From JAHIQC01 sp964565645 (lineage in GTDB: Bacteria > Actinomycetota > Coriobacteriia > Anaerosomatales > JAHIQC01): a DNA stretch of 64,000 bases. The stretch lies in the NCBI GenBank assembly GCA_964565645.1, contig CAZMFQ010000001.1, positions 124,001 to 188,000 of the forward strand. Reading direction: 5' to 3'. Below the pieces are notes generated by a model that ran no database searches, was not told where the DNA came from, and saw only the letters and a list, made by a program, of their open reading frames with translations. A program made the translations under genes and the position numbers. This document shows positions 24,181 through 35,371 of this stretch, piece by piece (the first letter of the stretch is position 1; every line of letters starts with the position of its first letter).

Positions 24181-24196
24181 TGTGAGGAATCTCACA
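24181..24196. promoter_or_regulatory. CRP-type palindrome in the divergent EPS / surface-protein promoter region
   Basis: TGTGAGGAATCTCACA is an exact TGTGA-N6-TCACA site, the second in this window (compare 21375-21390). It sits in the 271-bp region between the phosphoglycosyltransferase gene (minus) and the giant surface-protein gene (plus). A -10-like TATGAT for the minus gene is at 24108-24113, and a -10-like TATTCT for the plus gene is at 24256-24261. Neither has a good -35. Confidence 0.55.
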
Positions 24197-24237
24197 GTTC
24201 ACACTAATGCCAAGCAGGGATTCGGACGACAAACCAC

Positions 24238-24258
24238 ATAGACGCGCACTGCGTCTAT
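24238..24258 (+). promoter_or_regulatory. Perfect inverted repeat upstream of the surface-protein gene
   Basis: An 8-bp perfect stem (ATAGACGC/GCGTCTAT) with a 5-nt loop, followed on the plus strand by the pyrimidine-rich TCTTTGTTGCTT. It could be an operator overlapping the promoter or an attenuator-like hairpin. It lies 58 nt before the GTG start. Confidence 0.4.
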
Positions 24259-24316
24259 TCTTTGTTGCTTGCACGTGTTTGCGGACCGGGATTCCGCAGA
24301 TCCTAGGAGGACATCG

Positions 24317-27300
24317 GTGGCGATTCGCATGAGGGTTTCGAGAGGGCTCAGGCTGACAGGATTGATGGCTGCGGCCTGCGCACTCGCACTTGTCGGAGTA
24401 TCGTCCTCGGTTGCCGTTCCGCCACCGTCGACCGCCGACACCTATGCGTTCTCCATGTACCTTGCGTCCGGTCGTGGCGGCTATCCCGAGAGCCTCGCCA
24501 TCGACGTCGACGGAACCCTCGTGATCACCGAGTCCGACGCACTGCAATACCCCGAAGTATCGGCGCTCAGCCAGGTCTCGCGGTTCTCGGACGCACAGCC
24601 TTCGACTCCCACCACGACCTACGGGACTGTCGGCACGGGCACAGACCCCGTGGAGTTCTACTGGCCCGGACACGTGGACGTGGACATGAATGGACGGATC
24701 ATCGTCGCCGACACCGGCAACATGAGGGTTGTCGTTCTGGACGCCGATGGCGCATACGTCACATCATTCGACGGGTCCGACAGCGGAATGGGCGCGTTCA
24801 GCTACCCGATGGGCCTCGTGGCCGACGCGATGGGCAACATCTACGTCTCAGACACGGGCACCGGTCGCGTCATGGAGTTCGACTCCTCAGGGAGCTTCCT
24901 GCGAGAGTGGGAACTGCCGCTTGGCGGCGCCGCCGACGGCATGGCGATGGGACCGGGCGGCGTTCTGTGGGTCACTGACCTCCAGAACAGCCTCGTATTC
25001 AAGTACGACGTGTCCGGGGTCGGTACCCCCACGCTTCTCGATACCATCGACTCCTGGATCAAGACCGGTGGAATCACCGACTACTTCCAGTTCCCGCAGG
25101 GTATCGACGTCGACGCCTGGGGCACCCTGTACGTCGCCGATACCGGCCTGTCCCGCATCGTCCGCCTCGCAAGCGATGGCACGTGGCTGCAGACGATCGG
25201 CTCCGCCGGTTCCACCGCAGGCAAGTTCCAGCTTCCCGAGGACGTACGGGTCGCCAGCAACGGCGATCTCTATGTAGCAGACTCCGGCAACGACCGGATC
25301 CAGAAGCTGACGTTCACAAGCGGCAACCCGGATCACACTCCTCCGACGACCACATCGAACGTGCCTGCCGAGTGGAAGCAGCCTCCGTTCAGCGTCACGC
25401 TGAACCCCACCGACGCGGACAGTGCCATCGCGTGGACGCGCTACTCCTCGAACGGGACCACCCCTACCACCGACTACACCGGGTCCTTCAGCGTGTCCGC
25501 CGAAGGCACCAACACGATCAAGTTCCACTCCTCGGACGTCTGCGACAACGTCGAGACGATCAAGAGCGCGGACCTGCGTCTTGACGGTACCGCGCCGCAC
25601 ACCTCGAGCAATGCACAGAGTGTGTATATCGGTTCGGCGACCATCGATCTGACCCCGGACGATCCGCTGTCTGGCGTCAAGGAGACATGGTGGCAGCTCA
25701 ACAGCGGCGAGTGGACGCTGGGCGACTCGATCACGGTGTCCGTTGTCAACTACAACCACACACTCAAGTACTTTTCCGTCGACAACGCCGGCAACATCGA
25801 GGCCGAACACTCAGTCCAGTTCCTCATCGAACCCTACGACGGTGACCCGCCATTCACGGTCTGGCAGAACAAGCCCGCAGGGTGGGTGAACCACTCGGTT
25901 GAGGTCACGCTGACCGCGTACGACATGATCACCGGCGTGGCCAGCACGTGGTATTCGATCGACGGCTCGTTCCCGTCGCTTCCCTACTCGAATTCCTTCT
26001 GGATCACGACCGAGGGCATCAAGGACGTCAAGTACTACTCGATCGACCGGCGAGGAAACATCGAGGACGTGAACATCGATCAGGCGAGAATCGACCTGAC
26101 AAAGCCGCACACGCTCGAGGACGCCGCTGAGTGGTACTACGACTCCGCCGACTTCACACTCACCGGCACCGACCCTCTCAGCAATGGAGTAGCCTCAGGC
26201 CCCTACCTCACGTACTACCGACTCCAGAAGGACACTGCGCCCTTCGGCGACTGGACGGTCGGCACCAGCATCCTGCTCAACGAACGTGCGTACTGGACGG
26301 TCGAGTACTACACCGTGGACGTGGCGGGCAACATCGAGAATACCCACCATATCCACGTCTGGGTACGCGCGCGCGATGAGATACCGCCGGTCACGACCTC
26401 GAACATCACCAATGAGACGTGGCAGAACGTGCCATCGGTCACCGTTACGATGACCGCTGAGGACAATGACGGTGGAACCGGGGTCGCCAACACGTACTAC
26501 ACGATCAACGGTGGCGCGACCAACACCTACGCCGGCCCGTTCTCGGTGACCGGCGAGGGCGTCAACACAATCACGTACTGGTCCGTCGATAACAACAACA
26601 ACATCGAGACTTCGACCACCAAGTACATCCGGCTGGACAGGGTCGCGCCCACCACCACGAGCGACAACGCTCTCGTGTATCCCACTCAGGCCACGATCAC
26701 ACTGACCCCCACCGATGCCGGTGTGGGTATGGGCACCACGAAATACTCCATCGACAATGGCGCGTACCAGACCGGGACCAGCGTCTTCATCAACACGTGG
26801 GGTCAACACACCATCAAGTACTACTCAGTAGACGCGCTGGGCAATACCGAGTCAGTCAAGACCGAGAACGTCCGCATCCGGCTCGCCACCGTGACATACC
26901 AGCAGGACAACACCAATATCGTGCTACGTGGTGAGTGGAGCACCGTTTCAGGCACCGGTAGCGCCGGGTCGCACGCATGGGTGGATGCGACCGACACCAG
27001 AGCCTACGTGCGATTCTATGGCGAACGCATCAGGTACTACAGCACCACCGCACCCGAGTACGGCCGGGCGAACATCTACCTGGATGGAGTCCTCAAGACG
27101 CAGGTTGACGGCTACGCGGCCACAGCTGCGTACGAGCAACTGCTTTGGGATTCCGGCGACCTGACCAAGGACTACCACACCCTCCGGATCGTATGGACCG
27201 GGCAGAAGAGTTCCGGCGCCACGGCGACGCGTATCGGGGCGGATCGGTTCGATATCGATGGCAACATCGAGCTCATGCCCGATACCCTGGCTCCGGTCTC

Positions 27301-30300
27301 CATCGACAACGTGTCACACGAGTGGCAGCACAGCGATGTGATCGTGACGCTGTCCGCGACCGACGACATCACCGGGGTCCAGGGCATCTACTACACGACC
27401 GATGGCTCCATGCCCGACCTGACCGACGTCTACACGGGCCCCTTCGCTGTGTCGACCGAGGGGACGACGAATGTGACCTACTACGCGGTCGACAAGCGCG
27501 GCAACGTCGAACCGCCCAAGATCGCTCAAGTCCAAATCGATGACACTGCGCCGACAACGGGCGACGATGCCCCGTCCGGCTGGGTGAATGGCCCGGTCTC
27601 GGTCACTCTCACTCCTGTCGACGGGATCTACTCCGGAGTGGCCTCAACTCACTGGACTCTCAATGGCGGCCCGGAACAGTCAGGGGACGTTGTGCCCGTC
27701 AGTTCCGAAGGCACCAATACGATCGAGTATTGGTCGGTCGACGTCGTAGGTAACCGTGAGGCCACCCAGACGGCACGTGTCTACATCGATGACACAGGCA
27801 CAGACACCTCCTCGGACATCTCAGAGGCGTGGCAGAACGGTCCTGTGAGCGTCACGCTTTCCGAAGACGCCGCAGACGGGCTTGCACCGGTCAGCACCCT
27901 CTACCGTCTCAACGGATCGGAGGCGGTCACCTACACCGCCCCGTTCGCGGTATCGGCTGAAGGCACCAACACCGTCGAGTACTGGTCGGCCGATGCTGCG
28001 GGCAACACCGAGGCGCACACGAGCAAGATGGTCCGCATCGATGACACGGGCACAGACACCTCCTCGGACATCTCAGAGGCGTGGCAGAACGGTCCTGTGA
28101 GCGNNNNNNNNNNNNNNNNNNNNNNNNNNNNNNNNNNNNNNNNNNNNNNNNNNNNNNNNNNNNNNNNNNNNNNNNNNNNNNNNNNNNNNNNNNNNNNNNN
28201 NNNACCGTCTCAACGGATCGGAGGCGGTCACCTACACCGCCCCGTTCGCGGTATCGGCAGAAGGCACCAACACCGTCGAGTACTGGTCTGTCGACGCGGC
28301 GGGCAACACCGAGGTGCACACGAGCAAGATGGTGCGCATCGATGACGCGGCACCCATGACCACAGCCAGCGGCCCGATCGATTGGGTGAAGGGCCCGGCA
28401 TCGGTGACCCTTTCGGCAACCGACGGCCTCTCTGGCGTAGCCACCACCCGCTATCGCCTCGACGGTGGCACGGTGACGACCTACACCGCTCCGATCCCGC
28501 TCTCCAAGGAGGGCACGACGACCGTCGAGTACTGGTCTGTCGACGTTGCGGGCAACGTCGAGGAGACCAAGTCCACGACCGTGCGTATCGACGACACAGC
28601 CCCAACGACGACAAGCAATGCGCTGCCGAGCTATCTCAACAGCGCTGCAATCACGCTCGTCCCCCACGACACCCTATCTGGCGTTGCCTCCACCAGTTGG
28701 CGATTGGATGGCGGGACCTGGCAAACCGGGACCTCCGTCTCGGTCTCACCAGCACCGGGAAGGCACACGCTTGAGTTCAAATCCACCGATGTTGTGGGTA
28801 ACGCTGCGAATGCTAGCTCCGTTTCGTTCGCGATTCTCGGCCGCACTGAGCAAGTTGACCCTCGCATGCTGTTCTTCGGCAGCAAATGGACCACCTATAG
28901 TGCCGCCAACCGATCCGGCGGGAGTTGGAATCAGGCATCTGCCTCTCCGGCATCTGCGTGGATAGCGTTCCGGGGAACCGAGTTCGACCTCATTTCCTCG
29001 AAGCTGCCGAATGCCGGAATCATGCGGGTGACGCTTGATGGCGGCGCGCCGATCGACGTTGACCTGTACTCTGCGGGCTACTATCACCAGCAGAAGGTCC
29101 TTCATCGCGACTCATTGACCGACGCCACACATGTGCTCCAGGTCGACTACACCGGTACTAAGAATCCCCTCTCCACTGGTGCGCTCATCGGCGTCGACGC
29201 CATCGATGTCGCTGGTCAGGTCATCGAGGTTCGCTCCTTGGTCGACACCGTCGCACCCGTGACGGTCGATGACGCACCTGAAGGCTGGCAGACCTCNNNN
29301 NNNNNNNNNNNNNNNNNNNNNNNNNNNNNNNNNNNNNNNNNNNNNNNNNNNNNNNNNNNNNNNNNNNNNNNNNNNNNNNNNNNNNNNNNNNNNNNNAAGT
29401 CCACGACCGTGCGTATCGACACCGTCGCACCCGTGACGGTCGATGACGCACGAATCCGCTATGACGGTCCTGCCACGATCACCCTGTCGGCATCAGACCC
29501 GGTCTCGGGACTCGAGAGCGTCACTTGGCGGCTCGATGGTGGAGCATGGCAGAGCGGACTGACCGCTACGACCTCGACGCCGGGCTCGCACCGACTCGAG
29601 TTCTTCGCCACGGACCAAGCCGGCAACCCCTCAGATGTCCTCGCCCGCGACTTCACGTTGTACGCGCGGACCGAGCAGACCGACTCGCGAATCGGCTTCA
29701 AGGGCGTGTGGACTCCCTATACCAGCGCATCACGTTCAGGCGGCTCCTACACATACAGCTCCACACTCGGTTCGGTTGCCTACATCGCCTTCGACGGCAC
29801 GGCCGTGGATCTCGTGGCGTCCAAACTCCCCACCATGGGCATCGTCCGAGTGACTCTCGATCAGGGAGCCCCGGTAGAGGTCGACCTGTACTCTGCGGGC
29901 TACTACCATCAGCAACGCGTCTACTCTTCAGGGAACCTCACTCCCGGGATCCATACGCTCAAACTCGAGTACAGCGGCCTCAAGAACCCCTCGGCCTCGG
30001 CCACCACGATCAACTTCGACGCTCTCGATATCGCCGGCACACTCGTGGGCGCATGGCCCGTGTTCGACACGACGGCACCCATGACCACAGCCAGCGGCCC
30101 GATCGATTGGGTGAAGGGCCCGGCATCGGTGACCCTTTCGGCAACCGACGGCCTCTCTGGCGTAGCCACCACCCGCTATCGCCTCGACGGTGGCACGGTG
30201 ACGACCTACACCGCTCCGATCCCGCTCTCCAAGGAGGGCACGACGACCGTCGAGTACTGGTCTGTCGACGTTGCGGGCAACGTCGAGGAGACCAAGTCCA

Positions 30301-32159
30301 CGACCGTGCGTATCGACGACACAGCCCCAACGACGACAAGCAATGCGCTGCCGAGCTATCTCAACAGCGCTGCAATCACGCTCGTCCCCCACGACACCCT
30401 ATCTGGCGTTGCCTCCACCAGTTGGCGATTGGATGGCGGGACCTGGCAAACCGGGACCTCCGTCTCGGTTGCAACCGGCGGGGTCCACGATCTTGAGTTC
30501 CGGAGCACCGACAATGCGGGCAACGCCGAGACGGTGACAGTCGTGCAGTTTACGGTCACCTTGCGTTACGAGCAGTCAGACCCCAACATCGGGTGGACCG
30601 GTTCGTGGACGGGCCTCTCGAGTGCCAATCGCTCGGGTGGCTCATACCTCTACACTTCGTCGGTGGGGTCAGCATCATCCATCGTATTCACCGGTACCGG
30701 GCTTGATGTCATTTCCTCGAAGCTGCCGAATGCCGGAATCATGCGGGTGACGCTTGATGGCGGCACGCCGACCGAAGTCGATCTGTACTCTCCGGGCTAC
30801 TATCACCAGCAGAAGGTACTGTCGCTGACAGGGCTCACGAATTCCGTGCACACTCTCAAGATCGAATGCACTGGATTGAAGAATCCCCTGTCTTCCGGGA
30901 CCCAAGTGAACCTGGATGCGCTCGATGCCTCCGCACGTCTCTCACTCTGGACCCAGCGCTATGAGCAGACGGTCACGAACATTGCATATGAGGGCCTCTG
31001 GATCTCCGCGGAAAGCGCCGCTCACTCTGCTGGTGCCTACGTCTACACTTACGCCCCCGGCGCGGCAGTGAACATCGCGTTCAGTGGAACCGCTGTCAAG
31101 TGGATCGCCCCAAAGGGCACCATATACGGCAAAGCACAGGTGTCAGTCGACGGCGGTGCGCCGGTAGAGATCGACCTGTACGCTGCAAAGTACGCCGCCG
31201 CGCAGGAAGTGTGGTCTGCAACAGGACTCCCCCAGGGGTCCCATACCGTTCGCATCGTCAGCACAGGCACAAAGAACGCCCTGAGCACGAACGCGTACGT
31301 CGGCTTTGATGCAATGGATGTGTGCGGCATGTCCACACAGGCTACACCGCCACCGGCGATCGGCGACCTCTACGAACAGACCGACACAAGAATCGTCTAC
31401 GACGGGCAATGGACAACCGCATCCCACGCCAGCTACTCCGGCGGCTCATACAAGTACACGTATGCTCCCGGTGCAGCTATCAATGTCGCCTTTGACGGCA
31501 CCGACATCACCTGGATCGCCCCCAAGGGAACCATCTACGGCAAGGCCGAAGTCACCCTGGACAACGAGCCACCAGTGGTGGTGGATCTGTATGCGGCGGC
31601 CTTCTTGCCGCAGAGTCAAGTCTGGAGCGCTCGGGGGCTATCCCCGGGCAGTCATACAGTCAGAATCGTGTACACAGGCCTGAAGAACGCCTCAGCCACA
31701 GCCACCAATATCGGCATTGACGCCTTGCGTATCGTCGGCACCCTGAGTCAAGCGTCATCGCCCGACTCCGTGTTGGTGCGCACTGAAGAGACAGATTCCA
31801 ACGTGGCTCTCGCGGGTTCTTGGGCGTCCTTTGCCTCACCTGCGTTCTCTGGCGGCACCTACCGATACTCATCCGCCGCATCAGCGACCGCAACATTCGG
31901 ATTCAATGGCACAGGGATACGCTGGCTAGCGCCAGTCGGAACCGTGTACGGGATTGCCCAAGTGTCCATCGATGACGGGCAACCCGTGCTCGTGGACCTC
32001 TACAGAAGCGCTTACATTTCTCAGGTGACAGCGTGGTCGGTCAGCGGACTCACACCGGGATATCACACGATACATATCGTGGTCTTGGGACAGAGAAACG
32101 CGCTGTCAACGGGCAGCGCTGTGGGATTGGATGCGTTTGATGTAACCCCACTGGAATAG
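24317..32159 (+). CDS. Giant secreted mosaic surface protein: NHL-type propeller, Ig-like/OmpL47-like repeats and seven galactose-binding-like modules; interrupted by two assembly gaps
   Basis: GTG start at 24317 with AGGAGG 6 nt upstream; signal peptide at about residues 1-35. Residues about 45-337 form a beta-propeller of NHL-type repeats (GIDVDAWGTLYVADTGLSRI and similar). Then follow tandem Ig-like repeats of about 84 residues with the pattern TTTSN...W...VTLTPTD...GV..T.Y..NG, ending EGTNTIEYWSVD.AGN.E. Interspersed and then terminal are seven modules starting YEQTD/EETDSN with GSHTVRI and FDA.DI strands (near 26890, 28845, 29655, 30565, 30955, 31360 and 31770). N-runs at 28104-28203 and 29297-29396 lie inside repeats. 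The frame shifts across the first gap only because the placeholder length is wrong. The protein ends without LPXTG, CWBR2 or a membrane helix, so its anchoring is unknown. Probably an adhesin or S-layer-like protein. Confidence 0.85.
27797..28103 (+). repeat. 252-bp tandem Ig-module repeat running into the first gap
   Basis: 27797-27851 and 28049-28103 are identical over 55 bp at an offset of 252 bp (84 codons), and the match is cut by the gap. Sequence after the gap resumes as a copy of 27903 onward. The array is therefore near-perfect and tandem. Confidence 0.85.
28104..28203. other. Assembly gap (100 N placeholder)
   Basis: Exactly 100 N inside the tandem Ig repeats of the surface-protein gene. 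Aligning the flanks to the upstream copy predicts 51 bp of missing sequence, or 51 plus a multiple of 252 bp. Any of these would restore the reading frame; 100 bp does not. Confidence 0.95.
28348..28744 (+). repeat. 397-bp direct repeat, copy 1
   Basis: Identical by inspection to 30073-30469 (offset 1,725 bp), covering more than one Ig-like module (about 132 codons). The flanks diverge sharply at both ends. Identity at third codon positions indicates recent duplication or gene conversion. Confidence 0.9.
29297..29396. other. Assembly gap (100 N placeholder)
   Basis: Exactly 100 N within an Ig-like module. The sequence after it (AAGTCCACGACCGTGCGTAT) also occurs inside both 397-bp repeats, so the gap probably hides a third copy of part of that repeat. 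Compared with complete modules, roughly 170 bp or more is missing. Confidence 0.95.
30073..30469 (+). repeat. 397-bp direct repeat, copy 2
   Basis: Second copy of the 28348-28744 repeat. A further stretch of about 55 bp at 30710 onward is also identical to 28991 onward, at a slightly different offset (1,719 bp), so the exchange of sequence has occurred in blocks. Confidence 0.9.
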
Positions 32160-32181
32160 TCCGACATACGAAGCCACCAGT

Positions 32182-33351
32182 CTACTGACAGCAGTCGCGG
32201 GCCGCTCTCTCGATTTCAGAAACATATGTCGGCGCCCAGCAATCCCATGAGTGCTCAGTCAAGGTACGCTGCCTGGCGGCCGCGGCCATGATGCTCAATG
32301 TGTCACCCATGCGAGACACTCTCAGAATCGCCTCAGCCCATGACTGAGGATCGCCGGGTACGGCGTAGACGACTTCGTCGTCGCTGAAGAGCGCACGGAT
32401 CGATGGCAAGTCAGAACAGATCATAGGTATCCCCATGGCCGCATACTCGAATGACTTGGTTGGATACGCAAGCCGGCTGTTCACAGAGTCATGATAGGGC
32501 ACCAACCCGACATCGACCGACTCCATGAGACGAGGCACATCCTGCGCCGGTTGCTGACCGAGGAAGATCACGCAATCGCCCAAACCCAGACTCGCAACAC
32601 GCTCTTCGAGTCCAGAGCGAGAATCACCGTCACCAACAACCGTGAGGGTCAAGTCGGCGTACGCGTCCACCGACCGAAGGTGAGCCAGAGCCTCAACAAC
32701 CGTGTCAACACCGAAACGCTCGGCAACGGTGCCCAGATACCCAAGCCTTAGGGTGCCCGGCATCAACTTCACCTTGCTGCCCTGCGGGAACCTCGACACA
32801 TCTACGCCGTTCGCAACTACCGTAACCGACAACCCGTCTACCCGCGACTCGATCGTCTCGGCGCACATCGACGTTGGGACGAGAACCGAGTCGGCAAAAC
32901 GGACAGACCACCGCTCAGCGATCTCGAGTCCTCGCCGCATGGCAGCTCCACCGCCTTTGACGTCGATCAGTTCTGGCATTAGCTCGTGCAGGTCAAGCAC
33001 AAGCACAGCCCCGACCATCCTCGCTGGCAACCCGGAGAACACGAGCCAATCAGGCATCGACGCAAACTGCACTACGTTTGGTCGCCATGAGATCGCGACA
33101 ACAGCGCACCAGATGGTCGCCTCAACGCAGAAGGCCAGGTACTCCCAGAAGCGCCTGGCGATACTTGCGGCCTTTCGATGCCCAACCAACGATCGTTGAA
33201 TACCCGCGCCTTCCCAGTCTCGTTCGGAGGAGCGGCCCCTGGCACAGAAGATCCTGACTTCGTGACCGGCACGCATCAGCGCCAATGCCTGCCGCTGGAC
33301 ACGGTTCTCGCTCCCGGGAAAGTCCTCAAGCACGACCAAGGCGACCTTCAA
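32182..33351 (-). CDS. GT4-family glycosyltransferase
   Basis: 389 residues, GT-B fold, no membrane segment. The N-terminal half opens MKVALVVLEDFPGSENRVQRQA with the donor-independent loop of GT4 enzymes. The C-terminal donor site contains LGYLGTVAERFG, VGDGDSRSGLEER and the E-x7-E region PTKSFEYAAMGIPMICSD. It is the last gene of the EPS operon, overlaps the preceding gene by four bases and converges on the surface-protein gene with a 22-bp gap. Sugar specificity cannot be read. Confidence 0.88.
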   Translation of the reverse strand: MKVALVVLEDFPGSENRVQRQALALMRAGHEVRIFCARGRSSERDWEGAGIQRSLVGHRKAASIARRFWEYLAFCVEATIWCAVVAISWRPNVVQFASMPDWLVFSGLPARMVGAVLVLDLHELMPELIDVKGGGAAMRRGLEIAERWSVRFADSVLVPTSMCAETIESRVDGLSVTVVANGVDVSRFPQGSKVKLMPGTLRLGYLGTVAERFGVDTVVEALAHLRSVDAYADLTLTVVGDGDSRSGLEERVASLGLGDCVIFLGQQPAQDVPRLMESVDVGLVPYHDSVNSRLAYPTKSFEYAAMGIPMICSDLPSIRALFSDDEVVYAVPGDPQSWAEAILRVSRMGDTLSIMAAAARQRTLTEHSWDCWAPTYVSEIERAARDCCQ

Positions 33352-34271
33352 GTCCCTACCACCCCTCGATATACCTCCAGCACCTGCTCAGCCTCCCTGG
33401 AAATATTGAAGCGATCAAGAGCAATGCGCCGGTCAGGCCCATCGGTCCCAAGGACTCTGATCACTTCCTCCGCGATCGCCGAGGGATCAAATGACCTGCT
33501 GACCGCGCAGCCGGTCAAACCGAGTGTCTGCTCGGCGATGTCGCCGACTGGAGTACTCACGACCTTGGTGCCACAACACAATGCCTCCTTGCTGACCACA
33601 GGCGAACCCTCGGCATCAGACGTGATCACGAGGCAATCTGCCGCAGTAAGCCAGAGAGGTACCTCCGAGGGGTCGAGTCCACTCAAGACAAGTTCCTCAG
33701 CGCCGTCGACCAGACTGACCACAGTCCTGAAACGATCGTAGCGCTTGATGCTCTTCTGCGGTGACCCCGGGAATGCCAGAAGAATGCCGTCACGTGGCAG
33801 GCCCAGTCGAGCCCTCGCCGTAGCCCTATCCACGCTGGGAAGTGATTCGACCTGAACAGAACACGGGATCACAGTCGTGGGCACAGACCGCGGAACTCGT
33901 GCAGCAAGCGAGGGACTGACGACAATGGCGTGGTCAAGGCGTCGCGCAAGCATGGTGGAGATACTGCGCTGCCATGGCACATTCAGGTCGCTGCCATGAA
34001 ATGTGCAGACTGTCGGAATCGGGATAGGAAATGTCAGCAGCTGCGACAGTCCATAGTGGATGTGGATAAGGTCCGGCCCATAGGCCTCGACCGCACCTCG
34101 GACAATATGTCGTCCAAACCAGTAGAGCGAAGTCCTGGCAACGGTGTCAACGTGCACGACCTCGACATCGACGCCGACGCTCTGAAGGGCATGGACCTCC
34201 CGCGCGACAAACACGCCCCCGCTGGGCGCCGACGGGGTGGGATACATATTTGTGACTACAAGAACCTTCAC
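33348..34271 (-). CDS. GT4-family glycosyltransferase
   Basis: 307 residues, on the short side for GT4. The start opens VKVLVVTNMYPTPSAPSGGVFV, with the Gly-rich acceptor-side loop. The donor side has FPGSPQKSIKRYDRF and SDAEGSPVVSKEALCCGTKVVSTPVGD, with the E-x7-E-type Glu pair reduced. The GTG at 34271 overlaps the upstream stop by four bases. The linker between domains is compact, which explains the short length. Specificity unknown. Confidence 0.85.
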   Translation of the reverse strand: MKVLVVTNMYPTPSAPSGGVFVAREVHALQSVGVDVEVVHVDTVARTSLYWFGRHIVRGAVEAYGPDLIHIHYGLSQLLTFPIPIPTVCTFHGSDLNVPWQRSISTMLARRLDHAIVVSPSLAARVPRSVPTTVIPCSVQVESLPSVDRATARARLGLPRDGILLAFPGSPQKSIKRYDRFRTVVSLVDGAEELVLSGLDPSEVPLWLTAADCLVITSDAEGSPVVSKEALCCGTKVVSTPVGDIAEQTLGLTGCAVSRSFDPSAIAEEVIRVLGTDGPDRRIALDRFNISREAEQVLEVYRGVVGT

Positions 34272-35371
34272 CGGTCGACCACACACTCAGTAAGCAGCAT
34301 CTCGAATCTGGAAACCATAGCGTCAATCGACAGGCTCCTCGACACCCAAGCCCTCGCTTCGGCACCCATGCGGTTGAGCCGCGCACGATCAGACAGCAGA
34401 TTCTCGAGCACATCCGCCATCGCTTCCAGGTCCGCCTCACCCACAACGATACCGCTCACCCCCGCATCAAGGGTCTCCCTGATGCCCCCAACATCCATTG
34501 CGACCACCGGGACTTCGCACGCCTGTGACTCAAGTGAGGCAAGCGGAAACGTCTCCGTGTCGGACACAAGTACAGATGCGTCCATGGCGGAGTACACAGA
34601 GGATATGTCAGTGTACGGTCCGGGAATCACGATTCTGGAACCGGCGGTCGAAGCCGCCGCCAGGCTCCGCGTCCGTTCGATCAGCGGTCCGCCACCAACC
34701 GCGAGGCCCCATGCTTGGACTCCTTTGGACTCCAGGATTTCGACCAACCGAATGAACCTATCGTGCCGCTTCTCTGCGCGATGGGCAGCCACGATGCCCA
34801 CCACGGGAGCACTCTCAGGAATCCCCAGACTCTCACGAAAGGCGATTCCCGATTCATTGCATCTGGCAAACAAGCTGGTGTCGACGCCGTTGTGAATGAC
34901 TTGGATCCTGTGACGAGGGTTTCCCTCGCGCACCAATGCGTCGACCTGGGAGTCCGCGCACGCGACAATGGCGGCAGTGGTGAGGCCAAGAATCTTGTTG
35001 CTGAGCACGATCTTGGCGCGACGCGGACGATCGGTCGAGTGCTCTGCAGTGACGACTGGAATCCCGAGCCCACGAGCGGCGAGACGCCCCCAAAGAGTAG
35101 CATTGAAGTTCTCACAAATCAGAACGTCGGTTCGATGCCGCCTGAGGGCCATGATCACATCGCTCAGAAGGCGTGGATCCCAACCGCGCACTTGCGACAG
35201 TTCCACCGCACTGACACCGCCTGCCGCGATCTCATCGTGATAGTCGGTGATCTTCTTCTCCGCGATCACGAGAACGTCATGACCCCGAGCAGTAAGGCCG
35301 GAGGCCAACTGTATGACCTGGCGCTCCATTCCTCCACGAGCGATTGATGCGATCAGTATGGCGACCCTCAC
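34268..35371 (-). CDS. GT4-family glycosyltransferase
   Basis: 367 residues. N-terminal MRVAILIASIARGGMERQV carries the GGxER acceptor-loop signature. The donor side has VVGIVAAHRAEKRHDRFI, VGGGPLIERT and ETFPLASLESQACEVPVVAMDVGGIRE, a good E-x7-E motif. The last bases overlap the next gene. It starts four bases inside the end of the upstream glycosyltransferase gene. Confidence 0.9.
   Translation of the reverse strand: MRVAILIASIARGGMERQVIQLASGLTARGHDVLVIAEKKITDYHDEIAAGGVSAVELSQVRGWDPRLLSDVIMALRRHRTDVLICENFNATLWGRLAARGLGIPVVTAEHSTDRPRRAKIVLSNKILGLTTAAIVACADSQVDALVREGNPRHRIQVIHNGVDTSLFARCNESGIAFRESLGIPESAPVVGIVAAHRAEKRHDRFIRLVEILESKGVQAWGLAVGGGPLIERTRSLAAASTAGSRIVIPGPYTDISSVYSAMDASVLVSDTETFPLASLESQACEVPVVAMDVGGIRETLDAGVSGIVVGEADLEAMADVLENLLSDRARLNRMGAEARAWVSRSLSIDAMVSRFEMLLTECVVDR

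Noticed and set aside
28204..28345. Apparent premature stop of the surface-protein frame after the first N-run.
   Set aside because: The frame continues correctly from 28206 in a different phase. The 100-N placeholder is not a multiple of three relative to the repeat, so the stop is an artefact.
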